Positions 1 to 9,362 of a DNA stretch of 64,000 nt are shown here, piece by piece. Source of the DNA: Lachnospiraceae bacterium. Lineage in GTDB: Bacteria > Bacillota > Clostridia > Lachnospirales > Lachnospiraceae. The DNA is taken from contig CAJTFW010000011.1 of assembly GCA_910575445.1 (NCBI GenBank), forward strand, positions 1-64,000, in the 5' to 3' direction. The notes below the pieces were generated by a model. That model did no database searches. It had not been told where the DNA came from and saw only the letters and a list, made by a program, of their open reading frames with translations. The first letter of the stretch is position 1; each line of letters opens with the position of its first letter. The position numbers and the translations under genes are program-made.

Positions 1-111
1 TTTGTAAAATCCAGTATTTTCAATACAATACAGCATATTTTCCATTAACATATGTATGTCAATTCATCCCATGACTGAAGTCACAGGTGTTCTTGACATA
101 CTTTCATAAAA

Positions 112-939
112 TCACAAAAGCGCAATCGCATATGTCCGCTCAAGCCAAGTAAGTCCAACCATCAAAAACAGATAGCCCCATATCACAGCATATGCCATCT
201 TATCACAACTTGCATAGTGCAAAGGCTTCATCTTTGTACGTCCCTCGCCTCCATGATAACAGCGTGCTTCCATCGCCATCGCCAGGTCATTGGCCCGACG
301 AAAGGCGGAGATAAAAAGCGGCACCAAAAGCGGCACCATCGCCTTTGCCTTCTGAATCAGGTTCCCCGTCTCAAAATCTGCACCTCTAGCAATCTGTGCT
401 TTCATAATCTTATCCGTCTCCTCTAGAAGAATCGGAATAAAGCGAAGTGCAATCGACATCATCATTGCTATCTCATGCACGGGCACATGAAGCCTCTTTA
501 GAGGACCCAAAAGCCTCTCTAGCCCATCGGTCAAATCATTCGGCGTCGTTGTCAGTGTCATCACAGAAGAACCAATAATCAGATAAATCAGACGAATCGC
601 CATAAAAATTGCAGTCTTAAGTCCCCTGTCTGTAATCCTTAAAAAACCAAAACGCCAAAGCTCCACCTCTCCGTCAATCAAAAACAGGTTAAAGACGACG
701 GTAAAAAGCAAAATCATAACAATCGCCTTCAGCCCCTTTGTCATATAGCCAAATGGAACTTTTGAAAGCTTAATCGCCATCACCAGAAAAAGGGTGGCAA
801 GCGCATACCCTAAGACTCCTTTTGCCACAAAAAGGGAGATGACATAGAGAATTGTTGTCACCAGTTTTACTCTTGGGTCTAACTGATGAATCATGGATTT
901 GGCAGGATAATATTGTCCCAGTGTAATATCTCGAATCAT
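112..939 (-). CDS. ecfT: ECF transporter transmembrane subunit EcfT
   Basis: 275 aa. EcfT is the membrane scaffold of energy-coupling-factor importers, joining the two ATPases to interchangeable substrate-binding S components for vitamins or metals. Several hydrophobic segments are visible in the N-terminal half and a final one near the C terminus. The two cytoplasmic coupling motifs of the family can be seen: ARGADFETG near residue 185 and MEARCY near residue 222, where EcfT helices dock on the ATPases. It follows ecfA2 by 9 nt on the same strand, so it is the last gene of an ecfA1-ecfA2-ecfT operon. No S component is present, as expected for a shared (group II) module. The 111 bases downstream hold nothing I recognise. 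Confidence 0.93.
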   Translation of the reverse strand: MIRDITLGQYYPAKSMIHQLDPRVKLVTTILYVISLFVAKGVLGYALATLFLVMAIKLSKVPFGYMTKGLKAIVMILLFTVVFNLFLIDGEVELWRFGFLRITDRGLKTAIFMAIRLIYLIIGSSVMTLTTTPNDLTDGLERLLGPLKRLHVPVHEIAMMMSIALRFIPILLEETDKIMKAQIARGADFETGNLIQKAKAMVPLLVPLFISAFRRANDLAMAMEARCYHGGEGRTKMKPLHYASCDKMAYAVIWGYLFLMVGLTWLERTYAIALL

Positions 940-948
940 ATGCTCCCC

Positions 949-1800
949 CTACTGTCCTCTAAGCCAACTGGCAATCGTCTCTGCGGCTTCTTCCACGGTT
1001 GTCGCATCGGTGTCCACATCTGCACCCTTTTCCTTTAGCTTCTGCATCAGATAAGTCATCTGCGGCGCTGCAAGGCCAATCTCTTCTAATTCTTTGTAAT
1101 GTCGAAAGACTTCTTTGGGAGTGCCATCAAAGCGCACTTCTCCATGATTCATCACAATAATACGGTCTACATACCGCGCCACATCTTCCATACTGTGTGA
1201 GACTAAGACCACCGTAATCCCCCGCTCCTTCTGGAGCCTCTCAATCTGGTCCAAAATCTCATCTCTTCCCTTGGGGTCTAACCCCGCTGTAGGCTCATCC
1301 AAAATCAATACCCGTGGATTCATGGCTAACACGCCTGCAATGGCTACACGGCGCTTCTGGCCTCCTGAGAGTTCAAATGGAGAGCGGGCATCATACTCTT
1401 CACCAAGTCCTACCATACGAAGCGCCTCTTTTGCCTTCTTCTGTGCTTCCTCTTTCGAAAATCCCAGATTCTTAGGCCCAAAGCAGACATCGGTCAGCAC
1501 ATCCGTCTCAAACAGCTGATGCTCAGGATACTGAAACACCAGTCCCACTTTGCTTCTAAGCTCCTTCATCGAAAAATTTTCTCCATAGATATCTCTTCCA
1601 TCAAAATATATCCGTCCGCCAGTCGCTTTTACCAGTCCATTCAGATGCTGCACCAGTGTGGATTTTCCAGAACCTGTATGTCCTATCAGTCCCACAAACT
1701 GCCCATCTGGAATCTCCAGATTAATATCCTTTAGTGCATGAATCTCGTAAGCAGTCCCCTCTGCATACGTATAATTTACATTTTTCGCTTTAATTGACAT
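949..1800 (-). CDS. ecfA2: ECF transporter ATPase EcfA2
   Basis: 283 aa ABC ATPase, the second nucleotide-binding subunit of the ECF importer. Walker [10 protein letters not shown] is at residues 40-48, the Q-loop follows at [10 protein letters not shown], the signature LSGGQ is at 144-148, and Walker B VLILDEPT is at 164-171. The Q-loop ending in PEHQLF instead of PDNQI helps tell the second subunit from the first. The start overlaps the end of ecfA1 by 25 nt in another reading frame, which suggests translational coupling and equal amounts of the two ATPases. Confidence 0.94.
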   Translation of the reverse strand: MSIKAKNVNYTYAEGTAYEIHALKDINLEIPDGQFVGLIGHTGSGKSTLVQHLNGLVKATGGRIYFDGRDIYGENFSMKELRSKVGLVFQYPEHQLFETDVLTDVCFGPKNLGFSKEEAQKKAKEALRMVGLGEEYDARSPFELSGGQKRRVAIAGVLAMNPRVLILDEPTAGLDPKGRDEILDQIERLQKERGITVVLVSHSMEDVARYVDRIIVMNHGEVRFDGTPKEVFRHYKELEEIGLAAPQMTYLMQKLKEKGADVDTDATTVEEAAETIASWLRGQ

Positions 1801-2630
1801 AATTTATCCACCAGTTCCTCAATGTTTAAGATACCATCAGGAAGTGAAAATCCCTTCTTCTTCAGTTCCCATGCAAGAAGTGTCGCCTGTGGCACATCCA
1901 GACGCAGTTTTTTTAGTTCTTCAACCTTAGAGAAAATCTCTCTAGGAGTCCCCTGCATCACCACTTTCCCATCGTCCATCACAAACACATGGTCCGCCTC
2001 CACCACTTCTTCCATATAGTGTGTAATCAGAATAATTGTAATGCCCTCTTCACGGTTTAATTTCTGGGCTGTGCGAATCACACTTGCCCGTCCGTTAGGG
2101 TCTAACATCGCTGTAGGCTCATCTAATACAATACACCTTGGATGCATCGCCATCACGCCGGCAATCGCCACACGCTGCTTCTGCCCACCTGAAAGCCGGT
2201 TTGGTGAATGATGTCGATATTTTAACATCCCCACTGCACTAAGGCTCTCCTCTACGCGTTTCCATATCTCATCCGTTGGTACTCCAAGATTCTCCGGGCC
2301 AAATCCCACATCTTCTTCCACCACTGTCCCGATAATCTGATTGTCAGGATTCTGAAAGACCATCCCCGCATCTTGTCTGATGCTCCAGAGCTTCTCCTCA
2401 TCCTTTGTATCCATACCATCCACAAAAAGCGTCCCCTCTGTCGGGGTCAGAATCGCATTGATATGCTTTGCAAGTGTGGATTTGCCAGAACCATTGTGTC
2501 CTAAGATAGCAATAAATGCTCCTGCTTGAATCTGCAAGTCCACATGGTCTACGGCTCTTTTTATCGACTCTACGCGGCCTTCTTCATCCAGCCTCTCATA
2601 ATCAAATGTGAGCTTCTCTGCTCGTATCAT
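1776..2630 (-). CDS. ecfA1: ECF transporter ATPase EcfA1
   Basis: 284 aa ABC ATPase, first nucleotide-binding subunit of the ECF importer. Walker [10 protein letters not shown] at residues 44-52, Q-loop [10 protein letters not shown] at 91-100, signature LSGGQ at 146-150, Walker B CIVLDEPT at 166-173. First gene of the ecf operon, with its own sigma-A promoter just upstream. In many Firmicutes this gene follows rplQ directly; here about 8 kb of other genes lie between them. Confidence 0.95.
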   Translation of the reverse strand: MIRAEKLTFDYERLDEEGRVESIKRAVDHVDLQIQAGAFIAILGHNGSGKSTLAKHINAILTPTEGTLFVDGMDTKDEEKLWSIRQDAGMVFQNPDNQIIGTVVEEDVGFGPENLGVPTDEIWKRVEESLSAVGMLKYRHHSPNRLSGGQKQRVAIAGVMAMHPRCIVLDEPTAMLDPNGRASVIRTAQKLNREEGITIILITHYMEEVVEADHVFVMDDGKVVMQGTPREIFSKVEELKKLRLDVPQATLLAWELKKKGFSLPDGILNIEELVDKLCQLKRKM

Positions 2631-2681
2631 ACTCTACTCCTTCATCCTCTGCCAGCCAATACCTTCTGTCATTTCTAACAG

Positions 2682-2709
2682 ATTATAGCATGTATTTTTA
2701 AAATTTCAA
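2682..2709 (-). promoter_or_regulatory. sigma-A promoter of the ecf operon
   Basis: Read on the minus strand: TTGAAA, 16-bp spacer, TATAAT, the -10 preceded by TGC (extended -10). It lies about 50 bp upstream of ecfA1 and overlaps the last codons of the upstream exporter gene, so ecf expression does not depend on readthrough. Confidence 0.75.
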
Positions 2710-3629
2710 GAATCCTTGTGCTTTTTTGGTGTATAGTTTACTATAATAATACCAGCACACACTAAAAAAAGTGCTGCTAGATTCCCTGGCTTTAACAGCG
2801 TTTCCTGTAAAAACAGGCTGGAAAACAGACAGCCATACACCGGAATCATAAATCCAAAGATTGCCACACTTCCCACTTGATTATATTTTAACAAAAGCGT
2901 CCAGATACTAAAAGCCCCTGCTGATATTATCCCCATATAAAATAACAGCAACAGACTTTTTCCATCAAAAGAAGGTATCCTTCCACCCATCAAAAGTCCG
3001 GCAAGCAGAAGAAGACTTCCACCCATCAAAAAATTATAACAAGTAATCACAAGCGGGTCCTGTCCCTGACTAATCCCTTTTGCCAAAATAGATGCCAGCG
3101 CATAAGCCAGACTCGCACACAAGATAAAACCCTCTCCTGTCAGAGACATACTTCCACTAAAATCTCCCCCCAGATTCACAGCAATCACTCCAGCCACTCC
3201 ACACAGACAGCCAATGATTTTCTTACGGTTCAACCGCTCCCCTTTCACCAGAAAATGCGCCAATAAAATAATAAAAAAAGAATTTGCCGAATTGATAATC
3301 GAGCCTTTTACCCCCGTTACCTGGGAGACTCCAATATAGAAAAACAAATACTGCACAAACGTCTGCACCATCCCAAGCCGAAAGACTTTAGGAAATAATT
3401 CCTTGTTAAGCCGGCAGATTCTCTGATGGAGCAATCCATAGAGCACCAACAACTGCACACCTGCCAGCGTAAAACGAATACCGGCAAACACTATCTGTTC
3501 AGAGACACTATGGATGTCAAGCCATTCATACCCTGTCTTCACACAGGGAAATGCACTTCCCCAAAGTGCGCAGCATATGTTGGCCAAAACTGCCACCACC
3601 CATATATTTTTCAGTCTCTGCTGCATCAT
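2706..3629 (-). CDS. DMT-superfamily (EamA) exporter
   Basis: 307 aa with about ten hydrophobic segments arranged as two EamA-type halves, the pattern of drug/metabolite transporters of the 10-TMS group. The substrate cannot be predicted. The start is taken at the ATG at 3629 rather than at 3644, because an AGGAG sequence lies between the two and is 5 nt before the later ATG. That choice gives a 4-nt ATGA overlap with the stop of the acetyltransferase gene upstream, so the two are translationally coupled. An exporter coupled to an acetyltransferase could modify and expel one compound, but this is inference. Confidence 0.85.
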   Translation of the reverse strand: MMQQRLKNIWVVAVLANICCALWGSAFPCVKTGYEWLDIHSVSEQIVFAGIRFTLAGVQLLVLYGLLHQRICRLNKELFPKVFRLGMVQTFVQYLFFYIGVSQVTGVKGSIINSANSFFIILLAHFLVKGERLNRKKIIGCLCGVAGVIAVNLGGDFSGSMSLTGEGFILCASLAYALASILAKGISQGQDPLVITCYNFLMGGSLLLLAGLLMGGRIPSFDGKSLLLLFYMGIISAGAFSIWTLLLKYNQVGSVAIFGFMIPVYGCLFSSLFLQETLLKPGNLAALFLVCAGIIIVNYTPKKHKDS

Positions 3630-4204
3630 CGGTTCTCCTTCCATATCATATGTATGACTTTTCTATACTGTATGTATTTCTCTTCGCACTCTACAAATCC
3701 AAGTGCTCTGGCCGTCTTTAAAGACGCAATATTCTCTGCATCTGACAAAAGATGAATCTCTGGCAAATCCAGCACCTGTGAAGCATACTTTAAGACTGCC
3801 TCTCCACTCTCTATGGCATATCCTTTTCTCTGACACTTAGGAGCAATCATATAACCCAACTCCACCGCATCCTCAAGATGCTCTGAGACGGACAAACCAA
3901 TTCTTCCTATAACGTCTTCACTTTCCAGCTCTAACACACTCCAAAGCCCAAAATCATAGAAAGAATAAGCATAACGAATATAAGCTTCCATAAAGTCTAT
4001 CTCTTCTTCTAAGGTTGGCTGCATAGGCTGCATATAAGCTTTCACCGATGGATGCTGCCATATCTGATAAAGCTCTGGAACATCCCTAAGAACCGTCTCA
4101 CGGATAAGAAGCCTCTTCGTTCTTGCAATCTCAACAGGCTGACCAGACTTACGAGAAATATCTCGTTTAGCAAAGAAAGGGTCAAGTTCAAGAAATGTTG
4201 ACAT
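3626..4204 (-). CDS. GNAT-family N-acetyltransferase (RimJ/RimL-like)
   Basis: 192 aa. The N-terminal motif TKRLLIRE and the sequence around QRKGYAIESGEAVLKYA (acetyl-CoA binding motif A, Q/RxxGxG/A type) mark it as a GNAT acetyltransferase of the RimJ-like group. The C-terminal segment NIASLKTARALGFVECEE is also typical. The acceptor is unknown; relatives acetylate ribosomal proteins, small amines or antibiotics. First gene of a two-gene operon with the EamA exporter. Confidence 0.88.
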   Translation of the reverse strand: MSTFLELDPFFAKRDISRKSGQPVEIARTKRLLIRETVLRDVPELYQIWQHPSVKAYMQPMQPTLEEEIDFMEAYIRYAYSFYDFGLWSVLELESEDVIGRIGLSVSEHLEDAVELGYMIAPKCQRKGYAIESGEAVLKYASQVLDLPEIHLLSDAENIASLKTARALGFVECEEKYIQYRKVIHMIWKENR

Positions 4205-4229
4205 AGTAATACCTCAGACTTTCCTGAAT

Positions 4230-4258
4230 ATCTTAACGCGAAGAAAGGTAGGCGTCAA
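4230..4258 (-). promoter_or_regulatory. promoter of the acetyltransferase-exporter operon
   Basis: On the minus strand: TTGACG, 17-bp spacer, TAAGAT, about 25 bp before the acetyltransferase start. The rest of the 271-base gap up to 4475 has a short GGGCAG/CTGCCC hairpin near 4307-4321 and no gene I can support. Confidence 0.7.
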
Positions 4259-4475
4259 GTGTGTATATGGCTTTAGATAGTGTAGCTTTACTTTCGGGTT
4301 TGACTGGGCAGAAGCTGCCCTAGATAGTTTGTTCAAAAGAAATGACTTTAGAAGTGACGCAAGGCAGAGGGAGAGGATATTCCTTCTAGACCCTCTGAAG
4401 TGCATAAATCGTTATTTCCTGACATCACCCTTTGTTTTGTTTATTATTTTATTATGCAGTGCGAATCTTGTGTCG

Positions 4476-5435
4476 TTATTCTTTCAAATCATCAGTACGT
4501 TCGCTGATAATATATCGTGGTCTGTGTTTGGTTTCCATGTAGATTTTCCCAATGTATTGACCAATCACCCCAAGACTAATCAGCTGTATTCCGCCAAGTG
4601 CACACATAATACATATCATGCTTGCCCAACCGGAAACTGCATTACCTCTGAAATACGCAATCACGGCATATAGCACTCCAATAAAACTGACAATAGATAC
4701 AACAAGTCCCAAGCAAGTGATCAAACTTAGAGGTTTAATGCTGAGACTTGTAATTCCATCAAATGCCAATGCTAACATCTTACTCAATGGATAATGGCTC
4801 TCGCCCGCAATTCGCTCATGTCTCTCATAATAAACACTTGTACTCTTGAAACCAACTAGTGGTATCATACCTCTTAAAAATAGATTTACCTCTTTAAACT
4901 CTGAAAATTCATCCAATACTCTTGATGAAATCAGCCGATAATCCGCATGGTTAAATACTACCTCTGCACCCATTACATTTAGAAGTTTATAAAAGCTCTC
5001 CGCAGTAAATCGTTTAAAGAATGTATCTGTATCCCTTTTATTTCTCACACCATAGACAACTTCATATCCTTTTAGATATTGCTCGACCATTACTCCCATC
5101 ACAGCAATGTCATCCTGACCATCGCAATCAACGGATATGGTTATATCACATTTATCTCTGGAATCCATTAGTCCTGCTAACACTGCATTCTGATGCCCAC
5201 GGTTTCTGCTTTGGCTAATTCCAGAAAAATGCCTATTTGCTTTTGATAAGTTTACAATAATATCCCATGTACTGTCTCGGCTTCCGTCATTCACAAAAAG
5301 AATTTTACTGCTTGGGCTGATTTTACCATCAACAATGAGCACCTGCAATTCATCTAGAAACAGTTTCGATGTGATTGGTAAAACTTTTTCCTCATTGTAA
5401 CATGGAATGACAATATATAACGTTGGCTTCTTCAT
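4476..5435 (-). CDS. csbB: CsbB/GtrB-like polyprenyl-phosphate glycosyltransferase
   Basis: 319 aa, GT2 family. The N-terminal GT-A domain starts with VIPCYNEE (10-17), has VNDGSRDST (48-56) and the metal-binding DCDGQDD (103-109). Two C-terminal membrane helices at about 237-262 and 269-292, followed by IGQYIGKIYMETKHRPRY, are the signature of the DPM1/GtrB/CsbB group. Such enzymes load a sugar onto undecaprenyl phosphate at the inner face of the membrane. In Bacillus subtilis, CsbB works with YfhO to put GlcNAc on lipoteichoic acid. Here the gene is coupled to a yfhO-like gene by a 4-nt overlap, so the same role is likely; the sugar itself is inferred. Confidence 0.85.
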   Translation of the reverse strand: MKKPTLYIVIPCYNEEKVLPITSKLFLDELQVLIVDGKISPSSKILFVNDGSRDSTWDIIVNLSKANRHFSGISQSRNRGHQNAVLAGLMDSRDKCDITISVDCDGQDDIAVMGVMVEQYLKGYEVVYGVRNKRDTDTFFKRFTAESFYKLLNVMGAEVVFNHADYRLISSRVLDEFSEFKEVNLFLRGMIPLVGFKSTSVYYERHERIAGESHYPLSKMLALAFDGITSLSIKPLSLITCLGLVVSIVSFIGVLYAVIAYFRGNAVSGWASMICIMCALGGIQLISLGVIGQYIGKIYMETKHRPRYIISERTDDLKE

Positions 5436-7687
5436 TTACTCGTTCCCTTTTTCTTTGTTTTCATATTGAGCACTATAAATACAATAAAAATACAAAATGA
5501 AATCGCTGACACTAAAATACCCATTTGAAAGCCTGGAGTATGATAGGAAAACTCCACCTGATGTTCTCCCGCTGGTACAATTAGTGCTATCATTCCACCT
5601 GATTCCATTACCTCAGCATCTGTTTTATCTATTGTTACCTTCCATCCCTCACTCCAAGGAACCGTAAAATATAGCAGTCGGTTCTTAGTATAGGATGTCG
5701 TACATTTAAATCCATGGCTGTCCCTCTGAAATTCATTAACCTTATTAGTAATTGTTCTTTCAATCAAAGAATCTATACCATCTTCATAATCAAGGCTTTT
5801 GTCCATCACATAGGTGGCAATATTTTCCAACTCATCTAATTTGCTTTCATCAACAATCGCAGCCTGCATTAAAGTCAATGCCTTTTGCTCTTGAGGTATC
5901 GCCATGAATTCTTCTTCTGTTAATATATAATCCACTGCAAAACCTATAGGACAGGCACTTTTCTCTGTAATGTAAAAAATCGCATTTCGTCCTGTAACAG
6001 AATCCAATATTTCTTTGTCACCAGAATCTCTTGTAATTTCATATTTCCCACCTAAAAGTTCTGCCAGTCCTGGTACACTATATCTATCCTGTGTCGAGTT
6101 TCCAGAATAATGACCAAATAGAGCATTAAATTTTCTTGAGGAATTTTCTATTGTACTACAGAATACACCAATTCCCGAAGCATCCCCATTGATTATCATC
6201 TCATTATTGCTGGTATTGTAGCGATATTGATCATTAAGCGTTTTTAATTGCAATCCCGCTTCAAAATGTTCTCTATATCCCTCTAAATTATTGTTGGCAC
6301 TGCGATAAAAATGCAATGTAATTCCTGTAGTAACAATGCATCCACACATTGTAAGCATCAATATAGCCTTATATGACATCTTGTTGTATCTTTTCAAAAG
6401 TACAAATATTATCGGACCAATCAAGGCAATCAAATAAAATAGTGTAAACCTTCCTAAATTATAAACTGCGCTATCTCCATTTGAATTCCACTTTACCAAT
6501 CGAACAGTAAAATAGAAAATGGTCAGTGCAGCACCATATAGCAGTGAAGATTTTATTACTGGATAATCTTCGTTATTTTCCAAAACTTTAGTTGTCGCTA
6601 CAGCCATAACCAATACAAACATATACCACCATCGTTGATTTGCCTCACTAAACATAAGAAAAAGCGATTCAGATAAAGGAAATAATGAAATAACTCCTAA
6701 TATTAGCAACAGTCTATGTAACCACGTTTTCTTTTCACCTCTTAGATACGCAATTACCATTGACATTCCAAAGAATGGAAGATATGCAGACGTGGATTTC
6801 CAGTTCTGCTGTAATATAGCACTGAATTCTCTCATAGGTTCACCTGGAAAAAGAAAGCCTTTTATGATATGAAGTAGATTAGCAGAGTCATAAGCTAAAT
6901 TTTCAAGATATAACTTATTTTGACTACGGGAGTTTCCCAAAACATATAAAATATTAGGAAAAAGCAAAATTGCTGCCATCCCAACTCCTAAAACTCCGCA
7001 TAGTATGCATGACAAAATCCCAGAAACAAATTGTCGTATTGGCAGTTCTCTATATCTTATCAAATAATAAATTATAAGAAAAACCACTTCTCCAACAAAA
7101 AAGAAATAATTTAATAGGCAATTAATAAAAATTGTCAATACAAAAAAGAGACGATATTTTTTGTCCTTCATTGCCAATTCAAGTCCCAATAATAAAAGTG
7201 GAAATAACGCTACAACGTCATGGAAATGAAAAAATTCCAGATTCGTTGTTTGATATCCCGAAAAAGCATAAAGAAGTGCACCTATCACACCCCATTGACG
7301 TTTATCAAGAAATAATCTTAGATAAAGATATGCTGTCGCTGCTGCTGTCACATATTTGACGATGTAGAGAAATCCGGCAAGGTACGGAAAAACTCCTCTG
7401 GGAGCTAAAAGGCTCAACCAAATAAAAGGACTTCCAAGATTATAAAAACTAAATGTGTTTATAAAAGACGAACCCAAGTCTATATTCCAGCTCCATTCTC
7501 CGGCATCACCTGAATGAAGCATGTTCCACACGGCTGTTGCAAATGGTAATTGTTGTGCATTAAAATCATCAACAACTGTAAAAAAACCTTTATCTTTCAT
7601 AATAAAGTATCCGAAAGTGATTCCAGCAGTTATCAAAGAAAACAAAATTGTTCGGATAAAATAAATATCCACTCTATCTTTTTTCAT
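5432..7687 (-). CDS. yfhO: YfhO-family polytopic membrane protein (GT-C-like)
   Basis: 751 aa. A long run of hydrophobic segments fills the first two thirds, followed by a soluble extracytoplasmic domain of about 250 residues and one last membrane helix near the C terminus, the YfhO architecture. In Bacillus, YfhO acts as the outer-face transferase that moves GlcNAc from undecaprenyl phosphate to lipoteichoic acid. The start is set at the ATG at 7687: GGAGG abuts the earlier ATG at 7693 with no spacing but is 6 nt before this one. The gene heads the operon with the csbB-like gene. Its only visible upstream region is the putative invertible segment at 7731-7858. Confidence 0.82.
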   Translation of the reverse strand: MKKDRVDIYFIRTILFSLITAGITFGYFIMKDKGFFTVVDDFNAQQLPFATAVWNMLHSGDAGEWSWNIDLGSSFINTFSFYNLGSPFIWLSLLAPRGVFPYLAGFLYIVKYVTAAATAYLYLRLFLDKRQWGVIGALLYAFSGYQTTNLEFFHFHDVVALFPLLLLGLELAMKDKKYRLFFVLTIFINCLLNYFFFVGEVVFLIIYYLIRYRELPIRQFVSGILSCILCGVLGVGMAAILLFPNILYVLGNSRSQNKLYLENLAYDSANLLHIIKGFLFPGEPMREFSAILQQNWKSTSAYLPFFGMSMVIAYLRGEKKTWLHRLLLILGVISLFPLSESLFLMFSEANQRWWYMFVLVMAVATTKVLENNEDYPVIKSSLLYGAALTIFYFTVRLVKWNSNGDSAVYNLGRFTLFYLIALIGPIIFVLLKRYNKMSYKAILMLTMCGCIVTTGITLHFYRSANNNLEGYREHFEAGLQLKTLNDQYRYNTSNNEMIINGDASGIGVFCSTIENSSRKFNALFGHYSGNSTQDRYSVPGLAELLGGKYEITRDSGDKEILDSVTGRNAIFYITEKSACPIGFAVDYILTEEEFMAIPQEQKALTLMQAAIVDESKLDELENIATYVMDKSLDYEDGIDSLIERTITNKVNEFQRDSHGFKCTTSYTKNRLLYFTVPWSEGWKVTIDKTDAEVMESGGMIALIVPAGEHQVEFSYHTPGFQMGILVSAISFCIFIVFIVLNMKTKKKGTSK

Positions 7688-7730
7688 TAACATCCTCCCT
7701 CAAATATATCTAGCTTCTTCAATCAGCAAA

Positions 7731-7858
7731 AATGTGTACTTTTCTGTAATGAGAATTTTTTCCTTGAAAAATGCTATTTTATGTTGGAATAGATGTGCTT
7801 TTGTGATAGAATGGAAAAAGTACTTTTAAGGTAAGTAATTTACAGAAAAGTACACATT
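7731..7858. repeat. putative invertible promoter element (19-bp inverted repeats)
   Basis: Left arm 7731-7749 reads AATGTGTACTTTTCTGTAA. Right arm 7840-7858 is its exact reverse complement. The arms enclose 90 bp (7750-7839) that carry a sigma-A promoter. The element sits 17 bp from the stop codon of a serine recombinase gene and 43 bp from the yfhO start. Perfect arms, a short promoter-bearing core and an adjacent invertase are what known phase-variable promoters show. A terminator is unlikely, given the 90-base loop and no T-tract. Inversion is inferred, not seen. Confidence 0.75.
7784..7812 (+). promoter_or_regulatory. promoter inside the invertible segment
   Basis: TTGGAA (7784-7789), 17-bp spacer, TAGAAT (7807-7812) on the plus strand. 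As sequenced it would transcribe away from yfhO, antisense into the recombinase gene. After inversion between the repeats the -10 would lie at about 7777-7782 and transcription would run into yfhO-csbB with a leader of about 80 nt. The opposite strand of the segment has no comparable promoter. Confidence 0.65.
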
Positions 7859-7875
7859 CTTGTAAAAACAACCGT

Positions 7876-8484
<609 letters not shown>

Positions 8485-8593
8485 TTACCCTCCTTTCCGC
8501 AAGGCGAACCATACCATCCACCTGCTTGTTTCTGATTTTTTGTGCAACCATTCTACTGCATATTTGTATGAAAAAGAAATAGATAACCCTAAA

Positions 8594-8633
8594 CAGGGGC
8601 AGATATGGCTTATATAAGTCATATCTGCCCCTG
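8594..8633. other. 40-bp near-perfect palindrome
   Basis: Arms of 14 bp (8594-8607 and 8620-8633) are perfectly complementary. The 12-base centre is itself palindromic except for one G/T pair, so 38 of 40 positions match. It lies between the divergent recombinase and cyclophilin genes, so it does not end either of them. No clear T-tract follows on either strand. It could be a leftover terminator or a protein-binding site. Confidence 0.6.
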
Positions 8634-8711
8634 AAGTTTTAAAAAAAGAATTCCATCAATCCTGCCACGTTTTTTTTGTGTCGGGTGTCACCTACATCAA
8701 AAAATTTTTCC

Positions 8712-8740
8712 TTTACGAATCCCCTATTATCCGTTAAAAT
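8712..8740 (+). promoter_or_regulatory. promoter of the cyclophilin gene
   Basis: TTTACG, 17-bp spacer, TAAAAT, about 30 bp upstream of the start codon, followed by an AAGGAG ribosome binding site. Confidence 0.65.
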
Positions 8741-8771
8741 AAACACATATTAACAAAAAAGGAGAACTATC

Positions 8772-9293
8772 ATGGCACAAAATCCAGTTGTAACATTTGA
8801 AATGGAAGATGGAAGTATTATCAAAGCAGAGCTCTATCCAGAAATCGCACCCAACACTGTCAATAATTTTTTAAGCCTGGTCAACAAAGGCTTTTATAAT
8901 GGTCTGATTTTTCACCGCGTTATTGAAGGCTTTATGATTCAGGGCGGCTGCCCAAATGGTACAGGTATGGGCGACCCTGGATATTCTATTAAAGGAGAAT
9001 TTACTCAGAATGGCTTTAAAAATGATTTAAAACATACAAAAGGTGTTCTCTCCATGGCACGCTCGATGATGCCTGACAGCGCAGGAAGCCAGTTCTTTAT
9101 TATGCATAAAGTTTCTCCACATCTAGACGGCGCTTATGCAGCATTTGGAAAAGTAATTGAAGGAATGGATGTGGTAAATCGAATCGCACAGGTGGATACG
9201 GATTATTCAGACAGACCGATTGAACCACAGGTGATGAAAAAGGTAAGTGCTGAGACTTTTGACGTAGAGTATCAAGAGCCAGAGACCATGTAG
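8772..9293 (+). CDS. cyclophilin-type peptidyl-prolyl cis-trans isomerase
   Basis: 173 aa, a single cyclophilin domain without signal peptide, so cytoplasmic. It catalyses cis-trans isomerisation of proline peptide bonds. FHRVIEGFMIQGG (active-site Phe and Arg) and the later GSQFFIMH segment are the family's key motifs. Monocistronic, with its own promoter and a strong terminator. It stands between two minus-strand genes. Confidence 0.95.
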   Translation: MAQNPVVTFEMEDGSIIKAELYPEIAPNTVNNFLSLVNKGFYNGLIFHRVIEGFMIQGGCPNGTGMGDPGYSIKGEFTQNGFKNDLKHTKGVLSMARSMMPDSAGSQFFIMHKVSPHLDGAYAAFGKVIEGMDVVNRIAQVDTDYSDRPIEPQVMKKVSAETFDVEYQEPETM

Positions 9294-9315
9294 GAATAAA
9301 ACGGATTATATTGTG

Positions 9316-9355
9316 ATAAAGGCAAGGCTACAAAATGTGATAGCCTTGCCTTTAT
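9316..9355. terminator. bidirectional terminator
   Basis: A perfect 15-bp stem (9316-9330 with 9341-9355) and a 10-base loop. The arms begin and end in A- and T-rich runs, so it can work on both strands. It separates the convergent cyclophilin and aminotransferase genes. Confidence 0.88.
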
Positions 9356-9362
9356 TAAATAG

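Noticed and set aside
4356-4400. Weak similarity to the start of the palindromic repeat elements (TTCCTTCTAGACCC)
   Set aside because: Only about 20 positions resemble the element, the core and the ends are missing; chance or a very old remnant.
7816-7858. Hairpin GTACTTTT/AAAAGTAC at the right arm, considered as a recombinase-gene terminator
   Set aside because: It would lie partly in the inverted repeat and no T-tract follows on the minus strand; the invertible-element reading explains the perfect 19-bp arms better.
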